Shown here: positions 1 to 11,269 of the stretch, in pieces
Layout: each line of letters begins with the position of its first letter
Numbering within the stretch: the first letter of the stretch is position 1
From: Saururus chinensis
Taxonomy: Eukaryota > Streptophyta > Magnoliopsida > Piperales > Saururaceae
Assembly: GCA_035235625.1 (NCBI GenBank)
Contig: CP141143.1
Location: forward strand, 24,535,092-24,599,091
Length of the DNA stretch: 64,000 nucleotides
Reading direction: 5' to 3'
The notes under the pieces: generated by a model
The model's input: only the letters and a program-made list of their open reading frames with translations
Told to the model about the DNA's origin: nothing
Databases searched by the model: none
Position numbers and translations under genes: made by a program

Positions 1-496
1 TGTTAAACTCACCCCTCTTTCTTGTGTTTTGTTTTTGGGGCTGCGTGGTGTGACACATAGACGGACAGGATCTCCTTTTTGAGAAAGGTCGGAGATGACT
101 TGGATGTAATCGTGGAGATCGTTGTATGACTTATTTTCCTTTAGTTTATGCTTTATGTTTAGAACCTTTGTGTAGGGTTCTTTGTTTTGGATTTATGTCA
201 CATTTTACAGTTATGTTTGCTTAAGACTTATTTTGAGCCAGTGTAGGCTATAGTTAACTAAGCATGTGGGTTTGATATTAGCTGTTTATTTTGTGATAAG
301 CAACTCTCTTTCTTTTCTTCTTATTTACTCTTGCTCAAAGGATTGTGTGTACTCCGTAATTTTGCTAAATCGCCTGTGGTTAGGGTTAAGTCTTCTGCTA
401 AATCGTTTCTTAATTTCCCTTCGTCGCCCCGCACGCTTGACCGGCCCTTGGACCGGGTTCGGGTCGGGTCGGGTCGGGCATCGCCGGGGCGTGACA
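1..496 (-). mobile_element. Long LTR (Ty3/gypsy-type), partial, cut by window edge
   Basis: The reverse complement begins TGTCACGCCCCGGCGATG at 496 and runs leftward off the window. It aligns closely with the first ~500 bases of the complete solo LTR at 56593-60088, sharing the GC-rich head, the run about 'gggcgacttaac' and the 'ctgcgtggtgtgac' block. It is therefore a third copy of that LTR family, in opposite orientation to the other two. The GC head carries a short run of GACCC repeats. Whether it is a solo LTR or belongs to a larger element cannot be seen. It sits at the C-terminal end of the MULE transposase coding sequence, directly after the codons for a ...LCPVM-like end. Confidence 0.85.
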
Positions 497-1878
497 CCAT
501 AACTGGGCAAAGAACACCACTCCAACTCCTTCCTTCATTCCTACGCTCATTCATCATCTCCATAATCTTAATCCGTATCCAATCAATCATCTTCATAATA
601 AGTAACTGTCTTTCATCACGTATTCATGAGTTAAAAGATTCTACAACATTAGAACACATATCACCATAACGCTTGCCTTTGAAATATACATTCGCCCAAT
701 TTTCATTTGAAAGATTTAAAAAAAAATGAACAACTTGTTGTCTGCCATCTTTTTTCAGTTCTTCAAACATCTTGTCAAATTTTGAAGGTCTTGCAACATA
801 ACCTATTGTATAAACTTGAAATCCATATTGTCAAGAAAGTCATTAGTTCTGCCTCTCAACTTATCTCTCAAATTCATTCTCAAATGGTGTAAACAATAAG
901 CATGTAGAAAAGATGGGAATATTTGTGATACAGCTTGAAGCAACCCCTTATTACAATATGAGATAATAGTCAACTCACATAAAGGATTAAGTATCACCTT
1001 CAATTGAATAAGAAACCATACCTAATTATCTTCATCCTCAGAATTGACAACAGCATATACAAGAGGGAAAATACCAAAAAAAAAATAAAGGAATCGACAT
1101 CAAAATAATTGACAAAATGAATACTTTTAATCAAAAGTAAAACATTACTATACACATCACATACTATAATTTTACTTTGTTATATAGTTTACCTTTAGAA
1201 ATTAAATAAAATGATAAATTACATCAAGAAATTAAAATAAAATAATTACCTTGGTTAACATGTTTTCCTGTGGCAGCCAACAAATGACCCTTATAATGCT
1301 CATGCAAATGGGTTCCATCCAAAAATAACACGGGACAACAAAAGATGAATCCATGGATGCATGCATAAAATGAAACAAACACTCTTAAATCGCCCAACTT
1401 CATCATCAATCTCCAAAGTCAAATGGCTACCAGGATTAGTACTTATAGCAATACTAATGAACAAACGCAAATCATCAAAAGACAATGAATGATCACCAAA
1501 AATATCCTTTTGAGTCTTTTGAACATTCTTACATGCAACTCGATAGAAAATATCAAAACCATAACTTGTATTAAATTGACAAACAACATCAACTCGACGA
1601 GTACGTGGATTGTTGCTAACTTGACTCAACAATTCCTTCGAAACAATGGTAGTTGTTGTCATTGGATTTTTCTTTCTTCGCACAATACATCCACATGTAT
1701 GCTGAGTATGAAGTCTATGAATATAAAAAATATTACTCCAACCATCCTTTCTTACATGAACACGCCATTGACATCCTCTTGATTCTTTGTGTTTGTATTC
1801 AACAATTACCCTTAAAAAATTATTCTTAATATACTTAAATTCAAAATCAATCTCAATCGCATAATGACAAAACTTTTG
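497..1878 (-). pseudogene. MULE (MuDR-type) transposase, C-terminal portion, broken
   Basis: The minus strand encodes recognisable MuDR-family transposase blocks. At 1640-1878 is the zinc-type DNA-binding region (GCQWRVHVRKDG, then HTCG). At about 1225-1330 is the catalytic block (VLFLDGTHLHEHYKGHLLAATG) with the first acidic residue. At 800-1000 is the 'kGLlqAv..iFP...CLHHLRMNLRDKLRG' block. At 500-700 is the C-terminal signature (NWANVYFKGKRYGDMCSNVVESFNS, then IRIKIMEMMNERR). Several frames are needed and the second catalytic Asp (normally SDR) reads SYC, so the copy is dead. It is split from its N-terminus (5343-5822) by a solo LTR inserted at 1878/5343 and capped by a second LTR at 496/497. 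The terminal inverted repeats were not located. Confidence 0.88.
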
Positions 1879-4800
1879 TGTCACGCCCCGGAACTACCCG
1901 ACCCAAGCCGAACCCGGTCCAGCGCACGGGGGCGACGGTTTAAAAATGGTTAAAGAAATAGCAGAAGACTTATGCCCTAACTATGGGCGATCTAATTTAC
2001 GGAGTTTACGCACTACTTTGAGCAAGAATAAATAGGTAGAACCAAAAGAGTTACTTAAACTCTAACCAAAACACAAATCTCAAACCCACATACTAACAAT
2101 CCATAGCCACACACTTGGCTTAACACAAGGTCTCAAATAAATTTAAAGATGTAATATATCACAAGTTTGAAAATAAGAACCACACCACAAGGTTCTAACA
2201 TTAAAACAAAATAAACAAGAGACATGCAAAAACTAGAAGCCTCCACGACTACTCCCAAGCTCTCTCCGATCTTTCCTCATACAGAGGATCCTGTCTATCT
2301 GCGTGTCACGCCACGTAGCCCCAAACAAAACAAAAAAGTGGGGTGAGTATAAAAACTCAATAATAGTTTTAATACAACGACAATAATCAGAAAACACAAT
2401 GGCATAACAGTCTATTAAATAAGATCCACATTTGACCAGATACACTATTTTCTGATCATGCATTCCCATCACATAAACCTGCATAATAGTATCTCATTCC
2501 CATATTTTCTGATCATGCATTCATAACTCAAAATCCTGCATAATAGTGTCTCATTCACACATCTTTATAATCATGCATTCATAACACTTAATCTTGCATA
2601 ATAGTGTCTCATTCACACATTTCTGATCAATGCATTCATAACACATAATCCTGCATAATAGTGTTTCATCCACACATCTTCTGATCATGCATTCATAACA
2701 CATAATCTTGCATAATAGTGTCTCATTCACACATTTTTTGATCATGCATTCATAACACAAAATCCTGCATAATAGTGTCTCATTCACACATTTTCTGATC
2801 ATACATTCATATCACATCAAACTCATTTACCCTGCATAACAAACGTGTCAATCACATGATACACAATCATGCATAGCATTCATAATAAACATGTATCAAT
2901 ACACATGGTGAATGCCTCCATCAAGGAGTAAACACAAATATTGCCACATAGACAGACACAGTCAAGGCCACGAAGGTGACACACAGTCAAATTTCCACAC
3001 AGGAAATGTAAGAGGGTCAGGGTTGTCAGCACATAAAGCTGCTCGCCCTGGATGATCCTGACCAAGGATGTCCCATTCTCACACAAAGAATCTAGAGCAG
3101 AGGTGTTCGCATAAGGACATCTCCTACGGAAGGGAGAGCCCGAATTCCCACATAGGGAACCCTAGAACACGTGGTAGTGGGTGCACATGACATACCACTC
3201 TGGATTCTCAGGGTCCAGATGACACCCATAATAATCTCAAATCCGCAAGACAAGTACATAACTCGTCCCCACATAATTTCATTTCACTAGACTCAACCCA
3301 GGGAGTACACTGTTCCGCACAAGAACTTAAATCGAAAACATGTCATTTCAGACCAGCCAAGTTCCGATTAATTCACCGAGCGATTAATCCGGCACGCAAT
3401 CTCAACCATTGCATACAATCGATTAATTCCAGTTAAACATCGATAAAACTTCGTGCATGAATATCAATTCATGATGCATGATAACATGATACATCCATGA
3501 GCAAGACCTACGTGGGTTCCAACACATGGAATGTGCTCCCAATCAGTCCCCTCATGCATCATAATCAAGGCATAATTACTACAATTTCATAGTAGATTCC
3601 CCATATGTGTGTATATTCATGCATATCTAAGCACATGTCCAATGCTTGACATAAACTCATAAGATAATTTACACATGCTTGAACATATTCAAAATAATGA
3701 TTCCTAATTAAAATCAAAACAAAATTCACTGTAAAGCTTAAATCCATCCATGTGAAATCGGACATTCCCTCTCACAAACATGATTATTTCATTCATTAAG
3801 CCACAATATGATCACATCTATTACCCATAAACTATCCTCATTATAAGAGAACAAATCTCACCATTTTCCACATAATATCCCAGCTGAAAACATATTTTAA
3901 TCATAAGAGTTCCAACATTCAAAAGTTCAAGGTATTTCAATATCAACATGCATAATTATCAACATAATATGATACAACATAACCACACTTAAACACATTC
4001 CATAAACTTTCATCATCAATTCTACACCTCCAGTAGCTTAATTTCATCATAATACGTCTCTCATAACCATTAGAATCATCAAATGGAGTAAAATATTGAA
4101 ATGAACATAAGTTTTAAAAATAGCAAAAACTGTCGTGTACCCTTCAATCGCCCTGCAAGGCCGTTCAATCGGCTAAACTGAAAATATGCCAAAAATGTGG
4201 TGTTGCCAATTGATCGCCCTAGTAGACCGTTTAATCGCCAACAAAGCAGTTTTGACCTTCTTCTTCATTTCGAAAATCAAAACCGAAACACTATGAAAAC
4301 ACTTTCAAATCTTCATTCATGGTACCAAACATTATAAAAATTCATCAAACCTTCCAGAACACTAATCTAAACCATTCTAAAATAAAGCCCTAAGAAATCA
4401 AAATGAAATATTATCATTTACTAAACCCACCATTAGAGCCCAAATCAAGAAAAACCCACTTCAAATAACAAAATAAAAACAGAGATTTTTGCTACCCAAA
4501 GTTGAGATTAAAAAAATCATTACCTTTCCTTGTTGATTTGCACTGGAATGAACCTTCAATCTCTTCCAACACCTTCCAAAAACACAATTTTAAGTTAACA
4601 TACTACTAATCTCGATTTAGCTTTGAAAAATTAAAAGTAAACATTAGATCTAGGGTTTTAGAAGCTTAAAAACGAGATTTTGAAGATTAAGGCTTAGAGA
4701 AGAGAGGTAAATCAATAGTTTTATGCTTTCAAAATGGATTAAAACCATGATTGAAGTCAAGATTAAGAATAGATTAAGAGAAAACCTAGGGTTTAGGCTT

Positions 4801-5342
4801 GATTAAAGAAGAACATACCTTAATCTCTTTCTAATTAGGGCTTAATTGGGGAATTAGGCCTTAATCGCCCTCTCCCAGCCTATTCGCAAATGGGAAATGG
4901 CTCAACCCTTTCTATTTATAGTAGGGATTGGGGTATACCTAATAAACTAATGGGGTGTAAATAGAATTTTTGGCTAAAAATGGGTATTTAATAATTTGAG
5001 CACTAATTAAATCTAAGAAAATTTTAAAAATTTTTGTATAAGCTTAAATTGATGTATGGGTCATTTTGGTCCAAAAATCTCACTTTTGTCGATAGGGCCC
5101 ATAGGCGGTCCCGCCAAACCCTAATTTTTTAAAAATTACTAAAAATTAAGAAAAATTCAAAAAATTTAAAATTAACTAAAAACTACTTAAAACTCATAAA
5201 TGTAGAGTTAGTTTTTCTTAAAACCTTTAGAAATCTTATTTATTTTTGAAAACCACATAATTTAAATCAAAAAATACTTAAACCACACGATAATCGATAA
5301 ATTATATTAAAATAAACCGGTTCAAAAATGAGAGTCCTTACA
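1879..5342 (+). mobile_element. Solo LTR, 3.46 kb, TGTCACGCCCCGG family
   Basis: It starts TGTCACGCCCCGG and ends GTCCTTACA, the TG...CA ends of a retrovirus-like LTR, and is flanked by a perfect 5-bp target duplication TTTTG (1874-1878 and 5343-5347). It aligns along its length with 56593-60088, including the 'gctcgccctgga' block, the central tandem repeats and the 'ccgttcaatcggctaaa' block. No primer-binding site, gag or pol adjoins it, so it is a solo LTR left by recombination between two LTRs. The LTR is unusually long; large LTRs like this are known in Tekay/Del-type chromoviruses, but the clade is inferred, not shown. It interrupts the MULE transposase. Confidence 0.93.
2460..2808 (+). 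repeat. Tandem repeat in LTR, ~57-bp unit, about 6 copies
   Basis: About six head-to-tail units of 57-58 bases share the core 'catgcattcataacac.taatc.tgcataatagtgtctcattcacaca', written here by consensus. Units differ at a few positions. The array lies about 580 bases inside the LTR, the same place as a differently worded array in the copy at 57244-57597. Confidence 0.9.
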
Positions 5343-5822
5343 TTTTGCCTAAAGTCTTTTACATCATCAAATTTTTGCCTAATAGAATCAATTGCAGTAG
5401 ACCAATTTTTTGTCAAAAGAATATTACTTTCATGCAAAGATGAATCAACTTCTTCATAAAAAATAATATCATTATTAACTTCAATGCTACTACTTATCAA
5501 TTGATTACTAGTACTACTACTAGTTCCTTGATCAACAAAAACATTATTGCCCCTTGATGAATTAATGACAAGAACATCAACAATCTTCACATGCGGCTCA
5601 TAAGCAAGAAAAAATAAATTTTGTAAGTCATAATTATGAAGAAGATTGCATTATGAATGACCAGCCAAAAAATATTTCAATATAATAGACTCATAATTTA
5701 AATCACTTCATGCTTGGCAAATCATAGAAATAAATGTATCATAAGAAATGCTTCTATTAACCTGAAAAGCATTAGTATTAACATCATGTTTGCACAGTAA
5801 CAATATAAAAGAGTCAATTCTC
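5343..5822 (-). pseudogene. MULE transposase, N-terminal exon
   Basis: This continues upstream the minus-strand transposase broken at 1878. The readable protein includes RIDSFILLLCKHDVNTNAFQ, then SISYDTFISMICQA, then LHNYDLQNLFFLAYEPHVKIVDVLVINSSRG, typical of the low-complexity N-terminal part of MuDR-like proteins. A polypyrimidine-AG acceptor (tttgtag) places the exon start at 5822. The last base before the LTR insertion is 5343. At least one in-frame stop is present. The first exon and 5' end of the element were not found in 5823-6900. Confidence 0.75.
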
Positions 5823-7157
5823 CTACAAACATAAAAAATAAAAAATAATTAATTATAAAAAGAAGAACATAATATATTTTACATATCCAATAAATAAAAA
5901 AAAATTAAAATTAAAATATACTTATTATAAAATGACTAACATGAAATAAATTAGAATATAGTAAAATATAATAATACTCATAAAAATATATATATAAAAA
6001 GAACGTTACAAAAATTAATATCCATTAAGAACAAAAACAATTAATGAGTACATACCTGCTCCTGCTAAACACAAACCACAATTTGTTGCTCCATAAAACT
6101 CAACAGCTCCTAAGTAAACAGAAAAGTTTCATAATCTAACACTCCTCTGTCAATAAAACAAAAAAAAATCTCAAATTTCCTTAAAATTAATAGCATTTAT
6201 ACTACATTAAAATAAAATTAAAAAAGAAAAATAATCATTTAACAAACAATCGTGAATCATCAATAATAGCTCATACTAAAATAATCAAGAAAATTGTTGA
6301 TGTAGAATATGAGAGACCTATGAGCATTGTCCAGGAAATTGACAGGACGCGGTATGAATGCTCTTCAAGAACGATGAATATATTTTGTGTTCCACATTCA
6401 ACAACTAATTGTCACCCACTAAAAACAAGATAAAAGAGTACTTACTTTTGCCGAAAGAGAAAATTCAACTCAACAAAATAAATCCCTAAAAAGCCGAAGG
6501 AGATAAGGATGATGGAGCAAATTATAATAAAATATCTAAAGCAAACCAGGTGGCAATAGAATCTGGTGGCAATAGACATGGTGAAACAAGTTATAGAAAA
6601 ATCTCTAGCAGGAAACAATAGAGAAAACCTATACTCCAAACCGAGATGGATATGGCGAAGGTGGAGAAGGGAAGACGTTACGAAGGGGGCATTTTTGGTT
6701 TTCTTCAAAATATAATGACATAGAAATAAAAAAAAAAAGGACTTATCACTAAACAAAAAGTAAAATATAGGATATGCAAGAGTAAAAAAAGTTGGTTGAG
6801 ACTAATTGGTTATTAGAAGCAGTAGTTAGGACCTGCGGCAAATTTTTCCTTTTAATTTCTGCTAAATAAATTTTATTTTAAAAATATTTAAAGGTAAAAT
6901 TATTTTTTATTCCAACATTCATCATTCCACCCTAAAATTTCTATAGGAAACACAAATAGGCGACTGCCGCTTAATTACCTTGAATGAACCCAAATTAATT
7001 AGTGTCAAATGTGTTAGAATGGCGGTGTTGGCAACGGCTCATTGCATATTGAAAATCGGTACACCCCGCTCTTTTGTTTTGCAGTCCTAATATGAGTCTT
7101 GTTGCTCTACCGCCAACGAGTTTCCTCGTTTTTGCCTTATTCCCCTCGCCCTTACAT
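5823..7157. other. AT-rich spacer, probably outer part of the MULE plus B3 upstream region
   Basis: No gene was recognised. The left half probably holds the intron and 5' end of the MULE transposase unit. The block 6300-6800 has moderate coding-like composition, but nothing in it matches a family I know. The last 150 bases are richer in GC and lead into the B3 gene. Confidence 0.5.
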
Positions 7158-7164
7158 TATAAAA
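7158..7164 (+). promoter_or_regulatory. Candidate TATA box for the B3 gene
   Basis: TATAAAA lies about 65 bases upstream of the ATG at 7230, a spacing that fits a plant core promoter with a short 5' leader. This supports 7230 as the ancestral start. Confidence 0.45.
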
Positions 7165-7229
7165 GTTCCATATCCCTTTCGCATTCTGGCGGAAAAGATC
7201 GAGGAACAGAGTGACAAGTGTCCTTGAAG

Positions 7230-7770
7230 ATGAGTTCCCTCAATTCGGACGGAGGAAGAGGGACGAAGAGGAGGAGAGAAGCAGCAACAGAGGACGACCT
7301 GTTCGGAGCACATGGAGCGCGTGGAGAGGAAGACGGCTCTCCTCTGGGCTAGGACCGCGGCTACGCCTCCTCCCTGCGCTGAGATCTTGGAGACCTTGGA
7401 AGAGTTGGAGGCGAGGGAGCTGGAGTACCTGGGGGAGAAGACGATGACAAGGAGCGACGTCAAAGGCCATCTGGGTCGGCTGTTCATTCCGCGAGACAGC
7501 TACTGCCTACTGAAGCCCCGACTGCGAGCGGCAGAGGGGATGGCCGTGGAGCCCAAGTACGGGGCCGGGATGGGGGTGAAGGTGGTGGACTGGAAGGGAG
7601 GGAAGTGGGACCTGAGGTTCCAGTACTGGTCCAGCGTCCGCATGTACATCATCAACAATGGCTGGAACGAATTCGAGAAAGACAGGGACCTGCAGGTGAA
7701 GATTGGGGATAAGCTCTAGTTCTGGGCATTCAGGGACGGATCTGGAAACCTAGGAATTCAGCGTTTATAG
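7230..7770 (+). pseudogene. B3 DNA-binding domain gene (DUF313-like), probable pseudogene
   Basis: The frame from 7312 to 7719 encodes a B3 fold: KTMTRSDVKGHLGRLFIPRD, then VKVVDWKGGKWDLRFQYWSS, then YIINNGWNEFEKDRDLQVKIGDKL. The order and spacing match plant B3 proteins, best the small DUF313-like group, which bind DNA in the nucleus. Two lesions are visible. The natural N-terminus (ATG at 7230, MSSLNSDGGRGTKRRREAATEDD, with a basic nuclear-signal-like KRRR) is in another frame and stops near 7347, before the B3 frame takes over. At 7717 a stop falls just before FWAFRDGSGNLGIQRL (end 7770), which reads like the missing last strands of the fold. There is no intron. The alternative is a shortened functional protein starting at 7312. 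GC content is much higher than in the surroundings, so it is a recent loss. Confidence 0.72.
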
Positions 7771-8023
7771 TTGCCTAGTTTGGTTTCTTATATTTGTTCA
7801 AACTGATGGTGTATAATGAATCTTTTGTACATTCTTAAGGAGAAAGAAACAATAGTCATCTGGTCTTTTGTTAATTGCTATCATCATCTATTCTTCATAT
7901 GTTTCTTGTCTTAATTCCTCTTATTGGTTATATTTTTCTATGTGATGGATGGTCTTTTAAGTTACTTACGTGAGTTAGAATAGTATTTAGAAGTTGCATA
8001 ATTACATTACAACCTCTTATAGT

Positions 8024-10421
8024 TAAGGCGGCTAACGAGCTCAACCAGCTCGTCGAGCTAAACTGGCTCAGCTCATTTCGGCTCAAATTTAGCTCGATTC
8101 GAAGTGACATCAACTCAAGCTCGGTTCAAACTTGAAATCAAACGAGTCGATCTCGAACATGGGCCAGCTCGAATCGAAACCTGATCGGTTCAACTCAAAA
8201 TCGACTCTAAGCTTGGCTCGAACTCGACTCGATTTGTATATATCACTTTTTAATTGCTATACCCATATTATATAAATTTTTTAACTTTTACCTTTCATGT
8301 ACCCATAATATTTTATATTAATTTATAAAATATATATCCTATATATACATTAATATATAGTATATGATATATTATATAATATGATATATAATACCTATAT
8401 TATACTATTACATTTTAAACAAAAATAAATCCTACTACTAATAAAATTAAGAATGTAGGTATGATAAATTATTTTATTTCTATTCTACCCCTATTCATCA
8501 ATATAATATTATTTAAATTTTAAATACTACCTTTTTTCATTCTAATCCTAACAAATATAAATATGTTATTCTACTTGCAAATAAACATTCTTAATTCAAC
8601 TAATTATATTAGTTTAGAATTAGAGATTTAGTGAACTATATCTAGATTTTTCCTATAAATATATCGAGTGAACCAAGTCTAGATTTTACTATTGAATTCC
8701 AATTATATTGATTTTTCTTTTTACAGGTATTCCACACACCATGAAATATGTTATTGCTGAAGTCCAAATAATTCTTTTATTAAGAATTTTTTTGTAGTCA
8801 CTAGAATAATTAGATATGAAATATGTGAATAAGAGTTGTTATAACTTTGGTTACTAGTTTAGTTTTTTGTAGCTTATTATATGAGAAATCTTATATAACT
8901 ATCAAAATAATGGAGACAAAAAAATATTTACTAATATAATGTTCCTTTTCACTGACAAGGAGTTGACACCTGCGTATTTTTTTATATTTGTTTATAATTT
9001 CATCCTTTAGAATGATGAAATGAGTACACTTAAATTAATACAATGTACTAACTTTGTCCTTCCAAATAATGAAATCAATAATGAATTGATTTTGCTCTCT
9101 TTTCTCTCTCCTCTCTCGCTCCACTCTCTATTCACTCTCTCTCTCCTCTCTCTATTCTCTCTCTCCTCTCTCTTTCGGTTATCTCTCTTCTCACTCTCAT
9201 CTTTCTCTTTTCTCTTTTCTCTCTCCTCTCTTCTAAAGGATAAAATCATGAAAAATTTAAAAAAATATTATTTTCGTCATTCACAAATACATCATATTTT
9301 ATTTTAAATTTAATATTTTAATATATAATATATAAATAAAAAAATTTAAATTAAAATTTTCTACTTTTTCCCCACTTCTAAGAGCTAGGGCTCACATCAC
9401 GCACATGAGAGAGAGATAGGGAGAGTGAAAGAGAAAGAAGAGAGGACATAGAAAAGAGAAAGTGTAGAGAGAGTGTGAAGAGAGAGAATAAGAGTGATAA
9501 CCAAAAGAGAGAGGAGAGAGATTGAATAGAAATATAGAGATGAGAGAGTGTGTGAAGAGAGAGAAAGAGAAGACAGAGATAGCCGAAAGAAAGAGAGAAT
9601 GAATAGAGAGAGAAGAGAGAGCGAACAGAGAGAGGAGAGAGAATGTGTGAATAGAGAGAGGAGAGAGTGAAGAGAAAGAAGAGAGAGAGAATGAAGAGAT
9701 AGTAGAGAGAAGAGGAGACAAAATTATTTCATTATTGATTTTATCCTTCTAAATGACAAAATCAATACATTGCATTGATTTCATCTGCATGAAATTATAT
9801 TGATTTCATCCTTTAAATTACAAATCAGTATATTATATTGAATTTTTCCTCTTTAACAATGAAATTAAAAAATAAATTTAAAAAAAGTCATAGAGGCGCT
9901 CGCGAAAAGAAACACCATATTAATAAATATTTTTTTCTTTATTTTATTTTGGTAATTATTATTTTTAATATTATTTATATAATTATATTTATTATATGGG
10001 ATATTTGAATAACATTAGTTAAATTTTTGGTGACAAATGAAAGTTTTTTGTTGGGTATTTATTGACTCTTATTTTAACCATGAATTTTGAAATAATATTT
10101 ACAACTTTAATAGAATAAAATTATGTTTATTATAATTTTTTTTATTTTTGTAATGTTGGTGTGATTCTCTAAATTAATATAGAGTTTTATAGAAAAAAAT
10201 AATTTTGGTTGTAAATGGGATTCGAGCTCAATTCGAACACAAGTTCGAGTTGCTATGATATGTTTTCGAGCTTGAGCTCGAGTTGAGTTTCGAGTTTTTA
10301 GCCGAACCAAGCTTGAGCCAAGCATCGAGCTGTTCGATCTAGCTCAAGCCAAGCTTTCAGAAATCGAGCTCGAGTCAAAAAACCTGAAAACTCGGTTCGA
10401 CTCGGCTTGTTAGCACCCTTA
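8024..10421. mobile_element. Non-autonomous hAT-type DNA transposon, ~2.4 kb
   Basis: The ends form an imperfect terminal inverted repeat: TAAGGCGGCTAACGAGCTC at the left and, on the other strand from the right end, TAAGGGTGCTAACAAGCC. Both subterminal regions (8024-8235 and 10200-10420) are packed with GAGCTCGA/TCGAACTCGA words, as is usual in plant hAT elements. The flanks CTTATAGT and CTATTGGT agree at 5 of 8 positions, fitting a decayed 8-bp target duplication. No transposase is seen. The interior is AT-rich and holds a CT/GA-rich inverted repeat (9004-9860). Confidence 0.68.
9004..9860. repeat. Large imperfect inverted repeat with CT-rich and GA-rich arms
   Basis: A CTCTCT-rich tract (about 9095-9235) is mirrored by a GAGAGA-rich tract (about 9403-9718). 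Homology continues outside the simple repeat: 'aatgaaatcaataatgaa' on the left matches the complement of 'ttcattattgatttta' on the right, and 'atacaatgta' matches 'tacattgtat'-like sequence farther out. The whole could fold as a long hairpin. Serine/leucine-rich or Arg/Glu-rich reading frames here are by-products of the repeat. Confidence 0.7.
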
Positions 10422-10914
10422 CTATTGGTATTGCCCAGTTCTTGCTTTGTGACTTTGCTCTTATCACAAATTCACAATCTATAAGTGAATTATTGTAATG
10501 ATAAGTAGTTTTGACCCAAATAACTTGTTTATCTAATCTCTTTCGCAAATTTGAGTGTGATATTCATCTAAATAGAAAGTAAACTTTAAGCCGGTTGTAA
10601 CATTACCAAGAACACAAAAAACAAAGGTCAAATGAAAAAAATAAAGCTTCAAATGAGGGAGATGTAATTTTTAAAATATTTATTATAATTTTATTCCAGA
10701 TTTTAATTTGTAGGCCTACATACATTATGTGGACCCACTAATAAGCATAGTTTAATTGTTAATTATAAAAAAGTATATTAACTTGGTTATTTAGCCTTAA
10801 CTTGAGACATTGAATTAAATTAAGAAGTAATCAAAAGTTTAAGTGGAAAAGGACTTTAAGGAGGCTAGAATTCCCTAAGTCCTAACTTAGGAGGGAATAA
10901 TCAATCCTTATAAA
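10422..10914. other. Spacer, nothing recognised
   Basis: AT-rich DNA between two hAT elements, with no reading frame, repeat or RNA signal that I can support. Confidence 0.6.
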
Positions 10915-11269
10915 TAGGGATGTCACTCGGGTCGGGTATATAGTAAAACCCAACCCAACCTTAATAACTCGGGTTTGGGTTTTCAAATTTAACCAAAATA
11001 GTTATTTGGGTTGGATTTGGGTTTACAATTTATTAATAGTATCAGGCTTAGGATTGGCAAAAACTAACCCGAGTAAGATTATAAAGATAAAAATTTTATA
11101 TTTTCTTTGTATTTTGATAAAATCCAACCCGGCCCTAATGGATCGGGTTTGAGTTTCCAAATTCAACCCGAATTGCTATTCGGGTCAAATTTGGGTTTAC
11201 CATTTTTAAAATGGTATCGGTTTTGGGTTTTGCAAAATCCAACCCGAACCTAACCCAGTGGCATCCCTA
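10915..11269. mobile_element. hAT-type MITE, 355 bp, perfect 8-bp target duplication
   Basis: The termini are TAGGGATGTCACTCGGGT and, reverse-complemented from the right, TAGGGATGCCACTGGGTTAGG. The flanks are an exact 8-bp duplication, CTTATAAA, at 10907-10914 and 11270-11277. The inside repeats 'gggtttgggttt' and 'aaacccaacccg' words in both orientations and has no coding potential. The intact duplication suggests a fairly young insertion. Confidence 0.9.

Noticed and set aside
2551-2802. Cys-rich repeat protein frame (RxMCYEC repeats)
   Set aside because: Periodic only because the ~57-base LTR tandem repeat is a multiple of three; lies inside a solo LTR.
6442-6756. 104-codon hydrophobic minus-strand frame
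   Set aside because: AT-rich chance frame near the MULE; no domain or start context.
9020-9721. Ser/Leu-rich and Arg/Glu-rich frames
   Set aside because: Translations of CT/GA microsatellite arms.
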